Below the pieces are notes generated by a model. That model had not been told where the DNA came from and searched no databases. It worked only from the letters and a program-made list of their open reading frames with translations. Of a stretch of DNA of 64,000 bases, positions 25,010 through 40,263 are shown in pieces. The DNA is taken from contig NC_087387.1 of NCBI RefSeq assembly GCF_963675165.1, positions 1,061,001 to 1,125,000 of the forward strand. The letters are read 5' to 3'. Each line of letters opens with the position of its first letter. Position 1 is the first letter of the stretch. This DNA comes from Halichondria panicea (Eukaryota; Porifera; Demospongiae; Suberitida; Halichondriidae). A program made the position numbers and the translations under genes.

Positions 25010-26413
25010 ATGCCTACTCAACAAGAGTATGAGGACATACTGCTGTACAAGACTGCTGCCAGCAATGCTGGCCAGAAGAAATACAGAGACGGGCTTTCCA
25101 CTAATGACAAGAGAAGTATAAGAGACAAAGTTCAAAGATATGCTCTGCAGCAACAATGCTTATACCTGCCTGAGAAGGACAGCACTGGCATGCATAGAAT
25201 GAGAAGAGTTGTGGTGAAGCAAGAGGAGAAAAGCAGGATACTAAACATGTGCCACGATGGACTGGATGGAATGCATTTTGGGAGAGACAAGACCTATGGA
25301 AAGGTATATTTATCATCATATCTTATAAAGTATAATTATATCTGTTTCATGCATGTAGGTTGCTCAGGATTTCTACTGGAAAGGCCTACATGCTGACGTC
25401 ATACAGCTCTGCAAGCACTGCGACAAATGCCAACGAACGAATCACCAACTGCAGAAGCCCAGAGCAGAACTACATCCCATCCCTGTGACAAAGGTCTGGT
25501 ACAGAGTTGGTATTGACTTAGTAGGACCTCTACCTGAAACAAGCTCTGGAAACAAGTACATTATCACGCTCTCAGACTATTTCTAAGTGGCCTGAGGCTG
25601 CCCCACTCCCATCAAAATCAGCAGAAGGTGTAGCAAAATTTCTGTTTGACACATTTTGCAGGCATGGGTGGCCAAAAGTGATTCAATCAGACCAAGGAAG
25701 AGAGTTTGTGAACGAAATCAACACCCGACTTTTTCAGTTGACTGACATACAGCACTGCGTATCAAGTGCTTACCACCCACAAACAAATGGCCTTGATGAA
25801 CGTTTCAACCAGACTCTAGTGAACACTCTCAAGAAGGTAATCGATTCTAGTACTGATGACTGGGATCAGCATCTCTCTGCTGCTCTTTATGCCTATCGCA
25901 TATCAAAACAGGTAAAATTTTAATTATTATATCATGCATGCTTTTATTTTTTGATTGTAGGCGTCATCAAAGTACACACCCTTTTTCTTAATGTTCAATC
26001 GCCACCCGCGGAAAGCTGTTACTTTTGATATGGATCAATGAGATGGTGCCGACGCTATAGAAGATAGAGGAGATGCTGACCAATTGAGTGGAGAGGAGAC
26101 TGAAAATGAAGAAGACGGAGAAGACATGGATGGAATTCTCCGAAGGTTGATGGAAATTCGTGATCGCTGTCACCTCAATGCCAAGGAGAACATTGCTGCT
26201 GCACAGCAAAAACAGAAGCAGCAGTATGACAACAAGCATAACTCTTTGAAGGTATTATTTTATATAGCAAACTTTAGCTTAATTTTTGCCATTTTTGTCG
26301 TAGAGTTATCCAGTTGGCAGCAGTGTCATGCTAAAGAATATGGCCAATTCTCATCGAATGGGAGGGAAAATGGACTGCACCTGGAAAGGTCCATATAACG
26401 CTTTCCCCAAGTA
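25010..26413 (+). pseudogene. Ginger integrase with introns, frameshifted
   Basis: Exons about 25010-25303, 25359-25911, 25961-26251 and 26304-26413, all with GT-AG borders. In order: an H2C2 zinc-binding segment (HDGLDGMHF to CKHCDKCQ, split by the first intron), a DDE core with D in VGIDLVGPLP, D in QSDQGREF and E in GLDERF (exactly 35 residues between the last two), and a GPY-type end (TWKGPYNAF). This cut-and-paste integrase moves the element. Lesions are a 2-base deletion near 25583 in the region expected to read DYFSKWPEA and a TGA at 26039-26041. It is therefore inactive. Integrase residues otherwise look recent and conserved. Confidence 0.82.
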
Positions 26414-26447
26414 CTGAGCTCCAGATAGCACAAGTGTATAGCCCATT

Positions 26448-26835
26448 AATTCAATGCAATGGGCTCTGTGGTGGCTCTCCAGCAGCAAGAGGGTGCTAAC
26501 AACTGCGGACTATTTAGCATTGCTGCTGCAATCACGCTGCTATGAACGATAATGTGGATTCTCTAGTGTTTGATGAGGCCAAAATGAGAGCACATCTCAT
26601 TAAGTGCTTTGAGAAGGGCAAACTCTCACAGTTCCCTCGCACAAAGAAAGCGATGCCCAAAAGACCAACACCACAAACCATTGCCATTACAATATACTGC
26701 ATGTGCAAGAGACCGGACTCTTTTGAGGATATGGTCATGTGTGACAAATTTAGTGAGTAGTATCACTATCGCTGTGCCAAAATTCGCAATGAACCAGTAG
26801 GTAATTGGTTTTGTTCTGGTTGTATCACTTTATGA
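26448..26835 (+). pseudogene. Ulp1-like protease end plus PHD finger of the Ginger element
   Basis: The frame starting near 26448 reads ALQQQEGANNCGLFSIAAA, the Gln and Cys region of a C48 (Ulp1/SUMO-protease-like) peptidase, and then breaks at 26542. In the next frame FDEAKMRAHLIKCFEKG leads to a C4HC3 PHD finger (YCMCKRPDSFEDMVMCD to HYRC and NWFCSGC, ending 26835). The finger has lost one cysteine (CDKF) and its Trp codon is TAG at 26758-26760. Such protease and PHD modules are known passengers of Ginger elements. No N-terminal His/Asp part of the protease is visible. Confidence 0.6.
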
Positions 26836-27148
26836 TTTGTGCACTTTTGGTTATATTTATTGTACTTCTTTCTCTTGCATTGTTGTATTTATTGAGTATT
26901 GAGATCTATAACATAATAGATACAGCATCTATTGCATCTAGTCTATGGCTGTTTACTTTGTAGCCTAGACTAGTCTTCTCAGATTACCTGTGGACTGACT
27001 TTCACCTGCACCGCAGAATGGGGGAGCTCTGGTCCTGGGGTAGGAGCTTTTGTCCTAGGACAGAAACTCCGGGGGGAGGAAATATCCTAAGGACGGAACC
27101 CCCCCCCGGAGCTACTGTCCTGGGGGAGGCCGTGTCCTGTGACACCGG

Positions 27149-27310
27149 TACTTCATCTTGTTCATTGAGATTGTCACTTTTAGTGAGGTTATTGAGATCT
27201 GATTGATAGTGGAGTCTCGCAAGCAGTGGCTCTGCTCTCTCTGTAGTTGTATAATGGGTCCATGCAACTGATGCAGCTTCAGATACAGAGTGTGCTAGGT
27301 ACTTGTCCAT
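27149..27310 (-). pseudogene. TUD-3, 5' part of exon 1
   Basis: Start at 27310 (MDKYLAHSVSEAAS) to the transposon insertion point after NEQDEVPV. It continues at 24806 once the 2342 inserted bases are removed. The start is 175 bases downstream of the T4 stop codon. Confidence 0.6.
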
Positions 27311-27485
27311 TTTCACTTGTAATAAGATGGTAAAGATCATCATAACACAATCACAAATGATCTTTCCCAAAATAGGCAGCAGGCAGGTAAAGATCATCAG
27401 TAGAATTAACTGCTTCTCAATCAAAAGTAAACTATTACATACACATAAAACACAGATTGCTACTGCCCACACACACAAATAATAA

Positions 27486-29684
27486 CTAAAATATAACAAC
27501 AGATCCTAGACTGCGCACATAAACAAAACCATCACTGTCCACAGCTACTCCATAAGGAAAAATGATATGACCATTACCAAATGATGTGACAAACTGACCG
27601 TCTTTAGTGAACACTGACACACGATTGTTATCATAATCAGCAACATAAACAAAACCAGTGACACACACACCATGAGGGTTAGACAGATCTCCTTGTCCAT
27701 TTCCTTTCTTTCCAATCGAGCGAATAAACCGACCATCCATAGTGAGCACTTGAACACGATGATTATAACAGTCAGTGACATACATCATTTGTTCATTGTC
27801 CACTGCGACATCCTCTGGTCCGTTAAAATGCTCATTACCAGTTCCGTATGAACCAATCTGCTTGACTGGCTCCAGCTCTGTCGTCAACACTTGGACTCTG
27901 TGGTTGTTCTGATCGCACACAAACACTTGATCACCAGCGACTGCTATCCCTCGAGGCCAGTTGAGTTCCTTTGGACCAATTCCCCTTGTCCCAAACCTCT
28001 TCAGTAGATCTTCTCTTTTGTTGAACTTGTACACACAACTTTCGCCGTTGTCACAGACATATATGTTGTCCTCCTTGTCTACTGCCACACCAGAGATATT
28101 GCTAAACCCATGCTTTGATTTGCTGATGCTTCGAATTCGTTCTCCTTTCTTGTCCAACACCAAAACATCACTGTCTCGATCAGTTACAATCAGTTCTTCT
28201 GATGAGTTGAATGCCATATACCGAGGGTTGTTGATTCCTTTTATCACTCTTACTGGTTTGTCCAGCTTCGTAGGGGGTATTTTGACGAACACAGAGAAGG
28301 GGCTTCCTGGGATGGGCTGGTTGTCCACTGAGATCAGGAGGTGGTGTCGACCACGTACCCTAGGGGTGTACTCAACACTGTACACTCCACCCCTCACAGG
28401 CACTGCTTGCAATTGCTGAGATGATTCATCAACTAGCGATTTTAGAGCCACTTGTATTGTATGATGCTTAAATTGTGTATTACATTCCACAAGAATCGAA
28501 AAATTGTTAAGTGTACTAATTTCAGCAGTTCTAGCTCCATTTCCTTCGACAGTGAACTTGGTTGGATCCACTTTTCCTTCATACACAAAAACGTTGTTCT
28601 CACACAACTTCTTGAGATCCTCAGAAACAAACCCTTCGACTTCAAAATCATCTTTCTCTACTGGATCAAGATTGGCTGCTTCCTTCCCTCGCTTCACCAC
28701 CTCGGCATCGATTCGACTCACCACCTGCGATTGCATTGTAATCAGTTCTTCATCACTTGCATTCTCCAGTGTACACTCTACAAAGGCAATCAAACTCTGA
28801 GCAGTGCCCAGGGACAGGTCCAGACCCTTCTCTTGAACCGTCAGCTTCTCCATCTTTGAATCAGCTAAAACAGAAGATTTTCGTAAAACACGGACCTTGC
28901 ATTGATCGAGAATATCGTGTAGCTCCTGGAACTTGGCATTCACTTGTCTCTCTGTCAGCTCTTTCTGGGCCTGTATCTTCTGTTTAGTTCCTTTCACTTG
29001 ATTCACAGCGGTGCTCAGATGAGGCAGTAGGTTCTTGAGTGGGGAGAGGTGCTCTGTCAGCTTTTTGCGAGTTGCGGGGGCGGCTTTCTTTACAAATTCG
29101 TAATTGTGTCCAGCATGTTCAATAACGATACAGTCTCGACAGATGAGCTTGTTGCAATCAAAACAGAAAATCTTTTTCAGTTCCTCGTGATCTTCACATT
29201 TTGGGGGTGGTGGGTTTTCGAATGTTAGTTCTTTGACTCCACCCTGTTTGAGCTCGTCCAGAGTGGAGACGATATGTGTAGTAAACATTTTCATACGCTG
29301 ATGAGGTTCCACACATTTTTCACACATAAACTGGACACACTGTCGGCAGAATGCAGTGGCCTTTCCCCCAGGGCACATTTCACAGGTGGCCTCCAACTTG
29401 CCGTGGGCTTTCTCCATCCTCGAGTGGAGTGCTTTCATCCGGTTGATGAAGAACGCAGTGGGCAGTCTGTCTGGGTTGTTGTCTGGCAATAGAGTGGGCT
29501 CACGACAGTCGGGGCAGGGGAACGGCTGGTTGGGTCGGTAGCGACTGGAGAGTGTGAGGATGCATTGCTTGCAGTAGTAGTGACAACAAGGGAGCAGCTT
29601 TGGCTCCTGGTAGCGGTCATGACAGATGCCACAGGTCACTTCTTGCTCGAGATCAGCAACAACTGGATCAGGTCCTTCGGCCAT
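27486..29684 (-). CDS. TRIM-NHL protein T4 (732 aa)
   Basis: Complete single-exon TRIM-NHL protein with intact RING, two B-boxes, coiled coil, filamin domain and six NHL blades. The filamin half is a long-type variant (YEGKVDPTKFTVEGNGARTA, EISTLNN) almost identical to T6. Loops b-c: RDSD, NGES, QNNH, CYNH, YDNN. Loops before strand a: NNPR, SNIS, NWPR, NGPE, SNPH. Blades 1-3 match T6 exactly at these loops while blade 4 matches T3, a mosaic pattern suggesting gene conversion. Leader intron at 29698-29894. Probably functional. Confidence 0.93.
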   Translation of the reverse strand: MAEGPDPVVADLEQEVTCGICHDRYQEPKLLPCCHYYCKQCILTLSSRYRPNQPFPCPDCREPTLLPDNNPDRLPTAFFINRMKALHSRMEKAHGKLEATCEMCPGGKATAFCRQCVQFMCEKCVEPHQRMKMFTTHIVSTLDELKQGGVKELTFENPPPPKCEDHEELKKIFCFDCNKLICRDCIVIEHAGHNYEFVKKAAPATRKKLTEHLSPLKNLLPHLSTAVNQVKGTKQKIQAQKELTERQVNAKFQELHDILDQCKVRVLRKSSVLADSKMEKLTVQEKGLDLSLGTAQSLIAFVECTLENASDEELITMQSQVVSRIDAEVVKRGKEAANLDPVEKDDFEVEGFVSEDLKKLCENNVFVYEGKVDPTKFTVEGNGARTAEISTLNNFSILVECNTQFKHHTIQVALKSLVDESSQQLQAVPVRGGVYSVEYTPRVRGRHHLLISVDNQPIPGSPFSVFVKIPPTKLDKPVRVIKGINNPRYMAFNSSEELIVTDRDSDVLVLDKKGERIRSISKSKHGFSNISGVAVDKEDNIYVCDNGESCVYKFNKREDLLKRFGTRGIGPKELNWPRGIAVAGDQVFVCDQNNHRVQVLTTELEPVKQIGSYGTGNEHFNGPEDVAVDNEQMMYVTDCYNHRVQVLTMDGRFIRSIGKKGNGQGDLSNPHGVCVTGFVYVADYDNNRVSVFTKDGQFVTSFGNGHIIFPYGVAVDSDGFVYVRSLGSVVIF

Positions 29685-30158
29685 CGTTAGTTAAGATCTG
29701 GGGAATGCATTTGTACAACATTTATAAAAGCATGAAACTATTCTAATATAAAAATTAAATAGCAACTTCGCTAGAAATTGAGTATACAAGAATGTTGAAT
29801 CTGTGAATAATAGTTTGCACTAAGTGATCAATTAGGTCAAGCTAAGCTAGACCTCTGCAGCTAGTTGAAAAAACGGGTACCAGAAAAAACTTACCTACTA
29901 TTTATAAGAACTTCCTAGATCCTTTAATTTCAACAATTACACAAGCCTTTGTTTTGCATGTACCTTGTACTGGTACATGCTACGCCCATTATACAATGTT
30001 ATAAATCTGACCAGATACCCCCACTTTTTTGTTTCAACACTGGCCCACACTTTCTTCAATATGAAAGTACATGTACATGTATGTACAACAATTCTATGGT
30101 AGCAACATCGATATCTCCCTGAGCACTGGGCATGAAATGCCTTGATCCCAGGCCACAC

Positions 30159-30248
30159 TGAATGGAGGCCTTATAGGAGGCTAGGGATGCTTCTATTAAA
30201 TAGTGAATGGAGGCCTTATAGGAGGCTAGGGATGCTTCTATTAAATAG
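30159..30248. repeat. 45-bp tandem duplication
   Basis: Two exact copies of a 45-base unit starting TGAATGGAGGCCTTATAGG (30159-30203 and 30204-30248) in the spacer between T4 and MCM6 copy 4. Other units have one copy. Confidence 0.9.
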
Positions 30249-30406
30249 CTGTCTTGGTATCTTTCAATTAATTATCAGCGTACTAGGTACACAAATATTG
30301 AGGAATGCATAATTATAAGTATGTGTTCAATACATGTACATGTATATAACTGGTAAAAATGTTTGCCAAGTTTATAAGTCGTTGAACAAACTAATGTTCG
30401 ATGTGT

Positions 30407-34680
<4,274 letters not shown>

Positions 34681-35240
34681 CTGTGTGTACGAAGTAGGTT
34701 ATAATTATGAATGAGTAACACCAGGAGCGGCACTCCTGTTAACAAGTTGAATGTGCAGTAAATGGTGGAGTCTAATGAACTTACACATGCTCACTCTACT
34801 TCAACATGTGCTACACTATGTTCTAAGACCGCAGACATCTCATCACACATGTGTTTACACATAGTACATGAATACACTGTGTATAATAATATCACTATAG
34901 ATGCATAAACTAAATTAAGACATAAAATGGTAGCTTAACTGATGCACACATACTCAAAGAAAGCAACATGTAACTCTGTTGTCTCCCACACCTATGTACC
35001 TTATGTACAGAGAAACCTCTGATGCATTTAAGCACACTAGTTGACAGTTGACAATGCACTGTCCCCAAATTTACTTTTCTAACTGACTAAATACAACAAC
35101 TCTTCTGCCTCCCATACCCATGTACATTATTTACAGAGCAACCTCTTATACATTTAAGCACACTAGTTGACAATGCACTGTCCCCAAATTTACTTTTCTA
35201 CACCAACTACAATGCATGGACAATAAATTATCTACAAAGG

Positions 35241-35518
35241 CAGTGGCGTAGGAAGTGGGGTGGCTCCAGGGGCTGGAGCCACCGCTTGTTGGAGAGCAAT
35301 GTTTAGCTTCAACTGTTGAGCTAGCTATTAAACTGTAAATTACGTGATTATTTCAATGATGGGTTAGGTTGCAAAAGTCTGAAGTGTAAAGTGATAGATC
35401 TACCACAGAGATAATGATTGATCTACAAGCCTAGTCTCGAATTCAAGAATACGAAGTTGGGGAGGGCGTGGCCAGACTACTATGAGCCCCCCTTGCAAAA
35501 AATCTTCCTACGCCATTG
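35241..35518. mobile_element. 278-bp MITE, second copy at the same site as 6394
   Basis: Same ends (CAGTGGCGTAGGAAG), same length and same AAAGG flanks as the copy at 6394-6671, including the host sequence. One base of the right end has changed (GCCATTG). It was inherited by duplication rather than inserted twice. Confidence 0.8.
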
Positions 35519-35583
35519 AAAGGGAAAAATATTAATGTCTTGAATAATAAAAATTAATGATAAGGCCAGGGTAGTTTGACTGA

Positions 35584-36370
35584 CCTCGCCTCTGCTCACA
35601 GTGTTGGGGTCACTGGTGGTCACGGCAATTGATAGCGCCTCCAGGTCATGCTCTGGGTACTCAGCCAGCTGTATCCAGACACGGTCAGGACTGTTCACCT
35701 GCAGTACTTGCAATGACATCGTTGACAATTGGTCTCCTTGTATCGGACAATAATAGCGTATGCATTGTAGGCTCTTTGGGTGAAGGTTCGTCTATAGTGG
35801 TGTCCATTGGATGTGCTCTACTAGTGACCTCTGTGAACCTTGTCTCGGCAGCACAAGCACACGACAATTTTCCAATCATACATTCGGCCAAATACTGCAG
35901 AGAGTTGTCTTGCGTTGCTATGACTTCATCACTTTGCTGCCATGTGGTGTTTTGTGATACAATAGTTTCTATAGTAATATTTTCAGGGGACTTGCATTTA
36001 TCTGGCTTCATCCTCTGGGGGGAGGGGCTGCTCTTGTACCTCAAATGTAGCTTGATGTAGCTAGCTAGCTTGCTGTGCAATGAACGTGTCTTCTGCTGCT
36101 AATGCTTGAGACATCATCACTTGGTTGTTGAGCTTACAAACTAGGGACTGGGCCGTGTAGAAGTCAAATGTCACATCTTCAGAGCTTGGCCGGCCATCAG
36201 TGGGCCTTGGGTACTTCATCTTGTTTATTGAGATTGTAACTTTTAGTGAGGTTATCGAGATTTGATTGATAGTGGAGTCTCGCAAGCAGTGGCTCTACTC
36301 TCTCTGTAGTTGTATAATGGGTCCATGCAACTGATGCAACTTCAGATACAGAGCTGAGAGCTAGCTATAG
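35584..36370 (-). pseudogene. TUD-4, 5' fragment of extended-Tudor gene, broken
   Basis: Exon 2 (35584 to about 35703; VNSPDRVWIQLAEYPEHD, ends SRGE with donor GTCAGT) and exon 1. Exon 1 has a stop in the segment that reads EDEARE elsewhere (GCCAGATAA, about 36001) and an insertion near 36060 (repeated TAGC). The usual MDKYL start is absent. It keeps the stretch TRFTEVTSRAHPMDTTIDEP that TUD-1 lost. It joins MCM6 copy 4 across an intron. Confidence 0.6.
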
Positions 36371-36567
36371 AGTGTGCCTTGTCTTGTAAATTAGCTAAAA
36401 TGAGATGGTAAAGATCCTCATAACAATCACAAACGATCTTTCCCAAATTAGGCAGCATTTTTTGTGGGCGAGTAAAGATCGTCAGTAGAGCTAACTGTTT
36501 CTCAATCAAAAGTCAAGATAATTATAACACCAAGAGTTCCTCAACCAAAACACAAAATAATAATACA

Positions 36568-38751
36568 CTAAAAGATAACAACAGATCCTTCACTGCGCAC
36601 ATACACAAAACCATCACTGTCCACAGCTACTCCATAAAGATTAGTGATATGACCATTACCAAATGATGTGACAAACTGGCCGTCTTTAGTGAACACTGAC
36701 ACACGCTTGTTACCATCCTCAACAACATAAACAAAACCATTGACACACACACCATAAGGGTAAGACAGATCTCCTTGTCCACTTCTTTTCTTTCCAATCG
36801 AGCGAATAAACCGACCATCCATAGTGAGCACTTGAACACGAAGATTATGACAGTCAGTGACATACACCATTCGTTCATTATCCACTGCAACATCCTCTGG
36901 GCAGTTAAAATGCTCATTACCAGTTCCCTTTGAACCAATCTGCTTGACTGGCTCCAGCTCTGTAGTCAACACTTGGACTCTGTGATTCTCTCGATCGCAC
37001 ACAAACAATTGATCACCAGCGACTGCTATCCCTCGAGGCCAGTTGAGTTCCTTTGGACCACTTCCCTTCGTCCCAAACCTCTTCAGTAGGTCTCCTCTTT
37101 TGTTGAACTTGTACACACAGTGTTTGCCGCTATCACAGACATAGATGTTGTCCTCCTTGTCTACTGCCACACCAGAGATACCGACAAACCCATGCTTTGA
37201 TTTGCTGATGCTTCGAATTTGTTTTCCTTTCTTGTCAAACACCAAAACATCACCAAGAAAGTCAGTTACAATCAGTTCTTCTGATGAGTTGAATGCCATA
37301 TACACAGGGATGTTGATTCCTTTTATCTCCTTCACTGGCTTGTCTAGCTTGGTGGGGGGTATTTTGATGAACACAGAGAAGGGGCTTCCTGGGATGGGCT
37401 GGTCGTCCACTGAGATCAGGAGGTGGTGTCGACCACGTACCCTAGGGGTGTACTCAACACTGTACACTCCACCCCTCACAGGCACTGCTTGCAATTCTTG
37501 AGATGTGTCATCAGATAGCGTTTTCAGTAGAAGTTGTGGCTTGCCTCTTTTTGAACCGCAATAAAATATCAGTTTTGAACATTTGTCAACTTCAGCTGTT
37601 TTGATACCGTCTCCTTTCACAATCGGCTTTCCGTCATACACAATAACATTGTTCTCACACAACTTCTTGAGATTCTCACAAACAAACACTTCAATTCCAA
37701 AATCATCTTTCTCCACTGGATCAGGATTGGCTGCTTCCTTCCCTTGCTTCACCACCTTGGCATCGATTCGACTCACCACCTGCTCTTGCATCGTAATCAG
37801 TTCTTCATCACTTGCATTCTCCAGTGTACGCTCTACAAAGTCAATCAAACTCTGAGCAGTGCCCAGGGACAGGTCCAGACCCTTCTCTTGAACCGTCAGC
37901 TTCTCCATCTTTGAATCAGCCAAAGCAGAAGATTCTCGTAAAACACGGACCTTGCATCGATCGAGAATATCGTGTAGCTCCTGGAACTTGGCATTCACTT
38001 GTCTCTCTGTCAGTTCTTTCTGGGCCTGAATCTTCTGTTTAGTTCCTTTCACTTGATTCACAGCGGTGCTCAGATCAGGCAGTAGGTTCTTGAGTGGGGA
38101 GAGGTGCTTCGTCAGCTTTTTGCGAGTTGCGGGGGCGGCTTTCTTTACAAATTCGTAATTGTGTCCAGCGTGTTCAATAACGATACAGTCTCGACAGATG
38201 AGCTTGTTGCAATCGAAACAGAAAATCTTTTTTAGTTCTTCGTGATCATCACATTTTGGGGGTGGTAGGTTTTCGAATGTTAGTTCTTTCACTCCGCCCT
38301 GTTTGAGCTCGTCCAGAGTGGAGACGATATGTGTAGCAAACACGGCTTTCATACGTTGATGAGATTCTACACATTTTTCACAGATAAAATTGACACACTG
38401 TCGGCAGAATGCAGTGGCCTTTCCCCCAGAGCACACTTCACAGGTGGTCTCCAACTTGCCGTGAGCTTTCTCCATCCTTGAGTGGAGTGCTTTCATCCGG
38501 TTGATGAAGAATGCAGTGGGCAGTCTGTCTGGGTTGTTGTCAGGCAACAGAGTGGGCTCACGACAGTCGGGGCAAGGGAACGGCTGGTTGGGTTGGTAGC
38601 GACTGGAGAGTGTGAGGATGCATTGCTTGCAGTAGTAGTGACAACAAGGGAGCAGCTTTGGCTCCTGGTAGCGGTCATGACAGATGCCACAGGTCACCTC
38701 TTGCTCGAGATCAGCAACAACTGGATCAACTGGATTAGGTCCTTCGGCCAT
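36568..38751 (-). CDS. TRIM-NHL protein T5 (727 aa)
   Basis: Complete single-exon TRIM-NHL protein. The N-terminus carries a four-residue gain (PNPVDPVV, an imperfect DPV duplication) and B-box 1 an extra Ala (RMKAVFATH). RING and B-box ligands are intact. The filamin half is the short type (KPIVKGDGIKTAEVDK) as in T2, but with its own strand (KLIFYCGSKRGKPQLLLK). Loops b-c: FLGD, SGKH, RENH, CHNL, DGNK. Loops before strand a: NIPV, VGIS, NWPR, NCPE, SYPY. T5 and T2 both sit upstream of the same kind of MCM6/TUD unit, pointing to a larger duplication that included both. Probably functional. Confidence 0.93.
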   Translation of the reverse strand: MAEGPNPVDPVVADLEQEVTCGICHDRYQEPKLLPCCHYYCKQCILTLSSRYQPNQPFPCPDCREPTLLPDNNPDRLPTAFFINRMKALHSRMEKAHGKLETTCEVCSGGKATAFCRQCVNFICEKCVESHQRMKAVFATHIVSTLDELKQGGVKELTFENLPPPKCDDHEELKKIFCFDCNKLICRDCIVIEHAGHNYEFVKKAAPATRKKLTKHLSPLKNLLPDLSTAVNQVKGTKQKIQAQKELTERQVNAKFQELHDILDRCKVRVLRESSALADSKMEKLTVQEKGLDLSLGTAQSLIDFVERTLENASDEELITMQEQVVSRIDAKVVKQGKEAANPDPVEKDDFGIEVFVCENLKKLCENNVIVYDGKPIVKGDGIKTAEVDKCSKLIFYCGSKRGKPQLLLKTLSDDTSQELQAVPVRGGVYSVEYTPRVRGRHHLLISVDDQPIPGSPFSVFIKIPPTKLDKPVKEIKGINIPVYMAFNSSEELIVTDFLGDVLVFDKKGKQIRSISKSKHGFVGISGVAVDKEDNIYVCDSGKHCVYKFNKRGDLLKRFGTKGSGPKELNWPRGIAVAGDQLFVCDRENHRVQVLTTELEPVKQIGSKGTGNEHFNCPEDVAVDNERMVYVTDCHNLRVQVLTMDGRFIRSIGKKRSGQGDLSYPYGVCVNGFVYVVEDGNKRVSVFTKDGQFVTSFGNGHITNLYGVAVDSDGFVYVRSEGSVVIF

Positions 38752-39281
38752 CGTTAGTTCAGATCTGGGGAATGCATTTGTACATTTATTTTATAAAAGT
38801 ATGAAACTATTCGCAACTAGAAATTGAGTACAAGAATGTTCAATAATTGTGCTAAAGTGATCATTAGGTCAAGCTAAAGCTACACCTCTGCAGCTAGTTC
38901 AAAAAACGTACTTACTCGGAAGTTCCTAGATACTAGATCCTTCAATTTCAGAAGCACAGTAGTTGTTGTTTTGCATGTACCGTGTACTGGTACATGCTAC
39001 GCCCATTACACAATGTTATAAATCTGATCAGATATGCCCCACTTTTTTGTTTCAACACCCACACTTTTCTTCAAGGAAGCAGTGAAGTGAAGAAGTGAGT
39101 GAATAAAATACAAATGCATGACCACTGTCCTTGAAATAATGTGCATAGTAGATCTTTATGATATAAAAGTGTTCAAGATACTCACAACCCATTTTCCTTC
39201 CCCTTCCATCACAATTCCTGTGACTTGTAGCTGGTACTATTTGCACTAGTAATATTGCAGAGACTGTATGGTACCGACTGC

Positions 39282-39455
<174 letters not shown>

Positions 39456-39940
39456 GTGCAGCTCAGTGCCTCTCTGGTTCAGTGGTAACAATTACCACCC
39501 ACAATGTAAGTATCATTAGACGGCTATAATTAATTTTGGGTTTAGATTGTCCGATTTCAACTGTTTAATGATTTTCTGCATGGTAGCTCAAGGTTAGCCT
39601 CTATTCAAGGCTGATTTAATCGGCCTTGAATCGAGGCTAGCTCAAGGTTAAGTTCTTTCAGATGGCATAAAATTAGTAATTTCTGAGGCTGTTTTGACAA
39701 AAAAGCTTGGGCTATAGGTGGGTGAAAAGTGCAAAATAGTCTCCATAAACAATGTTGAGCTGAACATAATAATTTATTATCATCTTAAAGTGCACTCTCT
39801 AAGCTTTCAAAATTATTGTTGGACCAACTGTACGCAAGTTATATAGAGTCCCCTTAGTGATTTTCCAAAGTGGTTCTGTTTTGCTAGCAATGTTATTGTG
39901 CACATTCATGTATCTGTTGTATTAAATGTACACATTGTAA
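39456..39940. other. Spacer without a recognised gene
   Basis: No coding feature seen. It contains a small hairpin at about 39594-39641 (AGCCTCTATTCAAGGC against GCCTTGAATCGAGGCT). Confidence 0.5.
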
Positions 39941-40088
39941 TAGCCTCACCCCCAGGCCGATCTGTCTCCAATTGAACGCTAGGTCGCCTCCTCTAGCCTC
40001 GACCCCAGGCCGATCTGTCTCCAATTGAACGCTAGGAGGAGGCGACCTAGCGTTCAATTGGAGACGGATCGGCCTGGGGTCAAGGCTA
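39941..40088. repeat. Inverted repeat with nested direct repeat
   Basis: The left arm (about 39941-39992, TAGCCTCACCCCCAGG onward) is the complement of the right arm (about 40034-40088) over some 50 bases with few mismatches. A third copy of the left arm (39994-40037) lies in the loop. The strong palindrome would form a cruciform or a long hairpin RNA. It may be a small MITE, but no target duplication is obvious. Confidence 0.75.
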
Positions 40089-40263
40089 ACATTGTAATTG
40101 CACTGTCTGGTTGGATTGAAGTGGTTGATCACATTTCTCTCCCATGCACAGTGTGTTAATCCTTCACAAATAATCGTTTGTGGAAGTAGTAATAATTATA
40201 CGGTATGGCTAGTATTTACATTTAACAACCTCCAGCTATAGAGTGTTTGTTCCTTCCCTACAG

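Larger units (their letters stand above)
24807..27144. mobile_element. Ginger-type DNA transposon (2338 bp), degenerate
   Basis: Terminal inverted repeats start TGTCA (left, TGTCATAGGATA) and end TGACA (right, complement TGTCACAGGACA), and extend imperfectly for about 110 bases with GC-rich CCCCCGGAG modules. It is flanked by CCGG on both sides (24803-24806 and 27145-27148). Sister copies hold the uninterrupted site GGTACCGGTACTTCATC (about 16055 and 50788). It carries an integrase with introns, a Ulp1-like protease remnant and a PHD finger, all on the plus strand. Gypsy-like integrase in an element with TIRs and no reverse transcriptase, with TGT ends and 4-bp duplications, is the recognised pattern of Ginger1 elements. 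Confidence 0.87.

Noticed and set aside
24807-27144. LTR retrotransposon (gypsy) on the basis of the integrase
   Set aside because: The ends are inverted, not direct repeats; no reverse transcriptase, RNase H or gag is present; introns interrupt the integrase.
39466-39500. tRNA-like A box (CTGGTTCAGTGGTAAC)
   Set aside because: No B box, no acceptor stem pairing and no anticodon arm follow, so I do not call a tRNA or a SINE.
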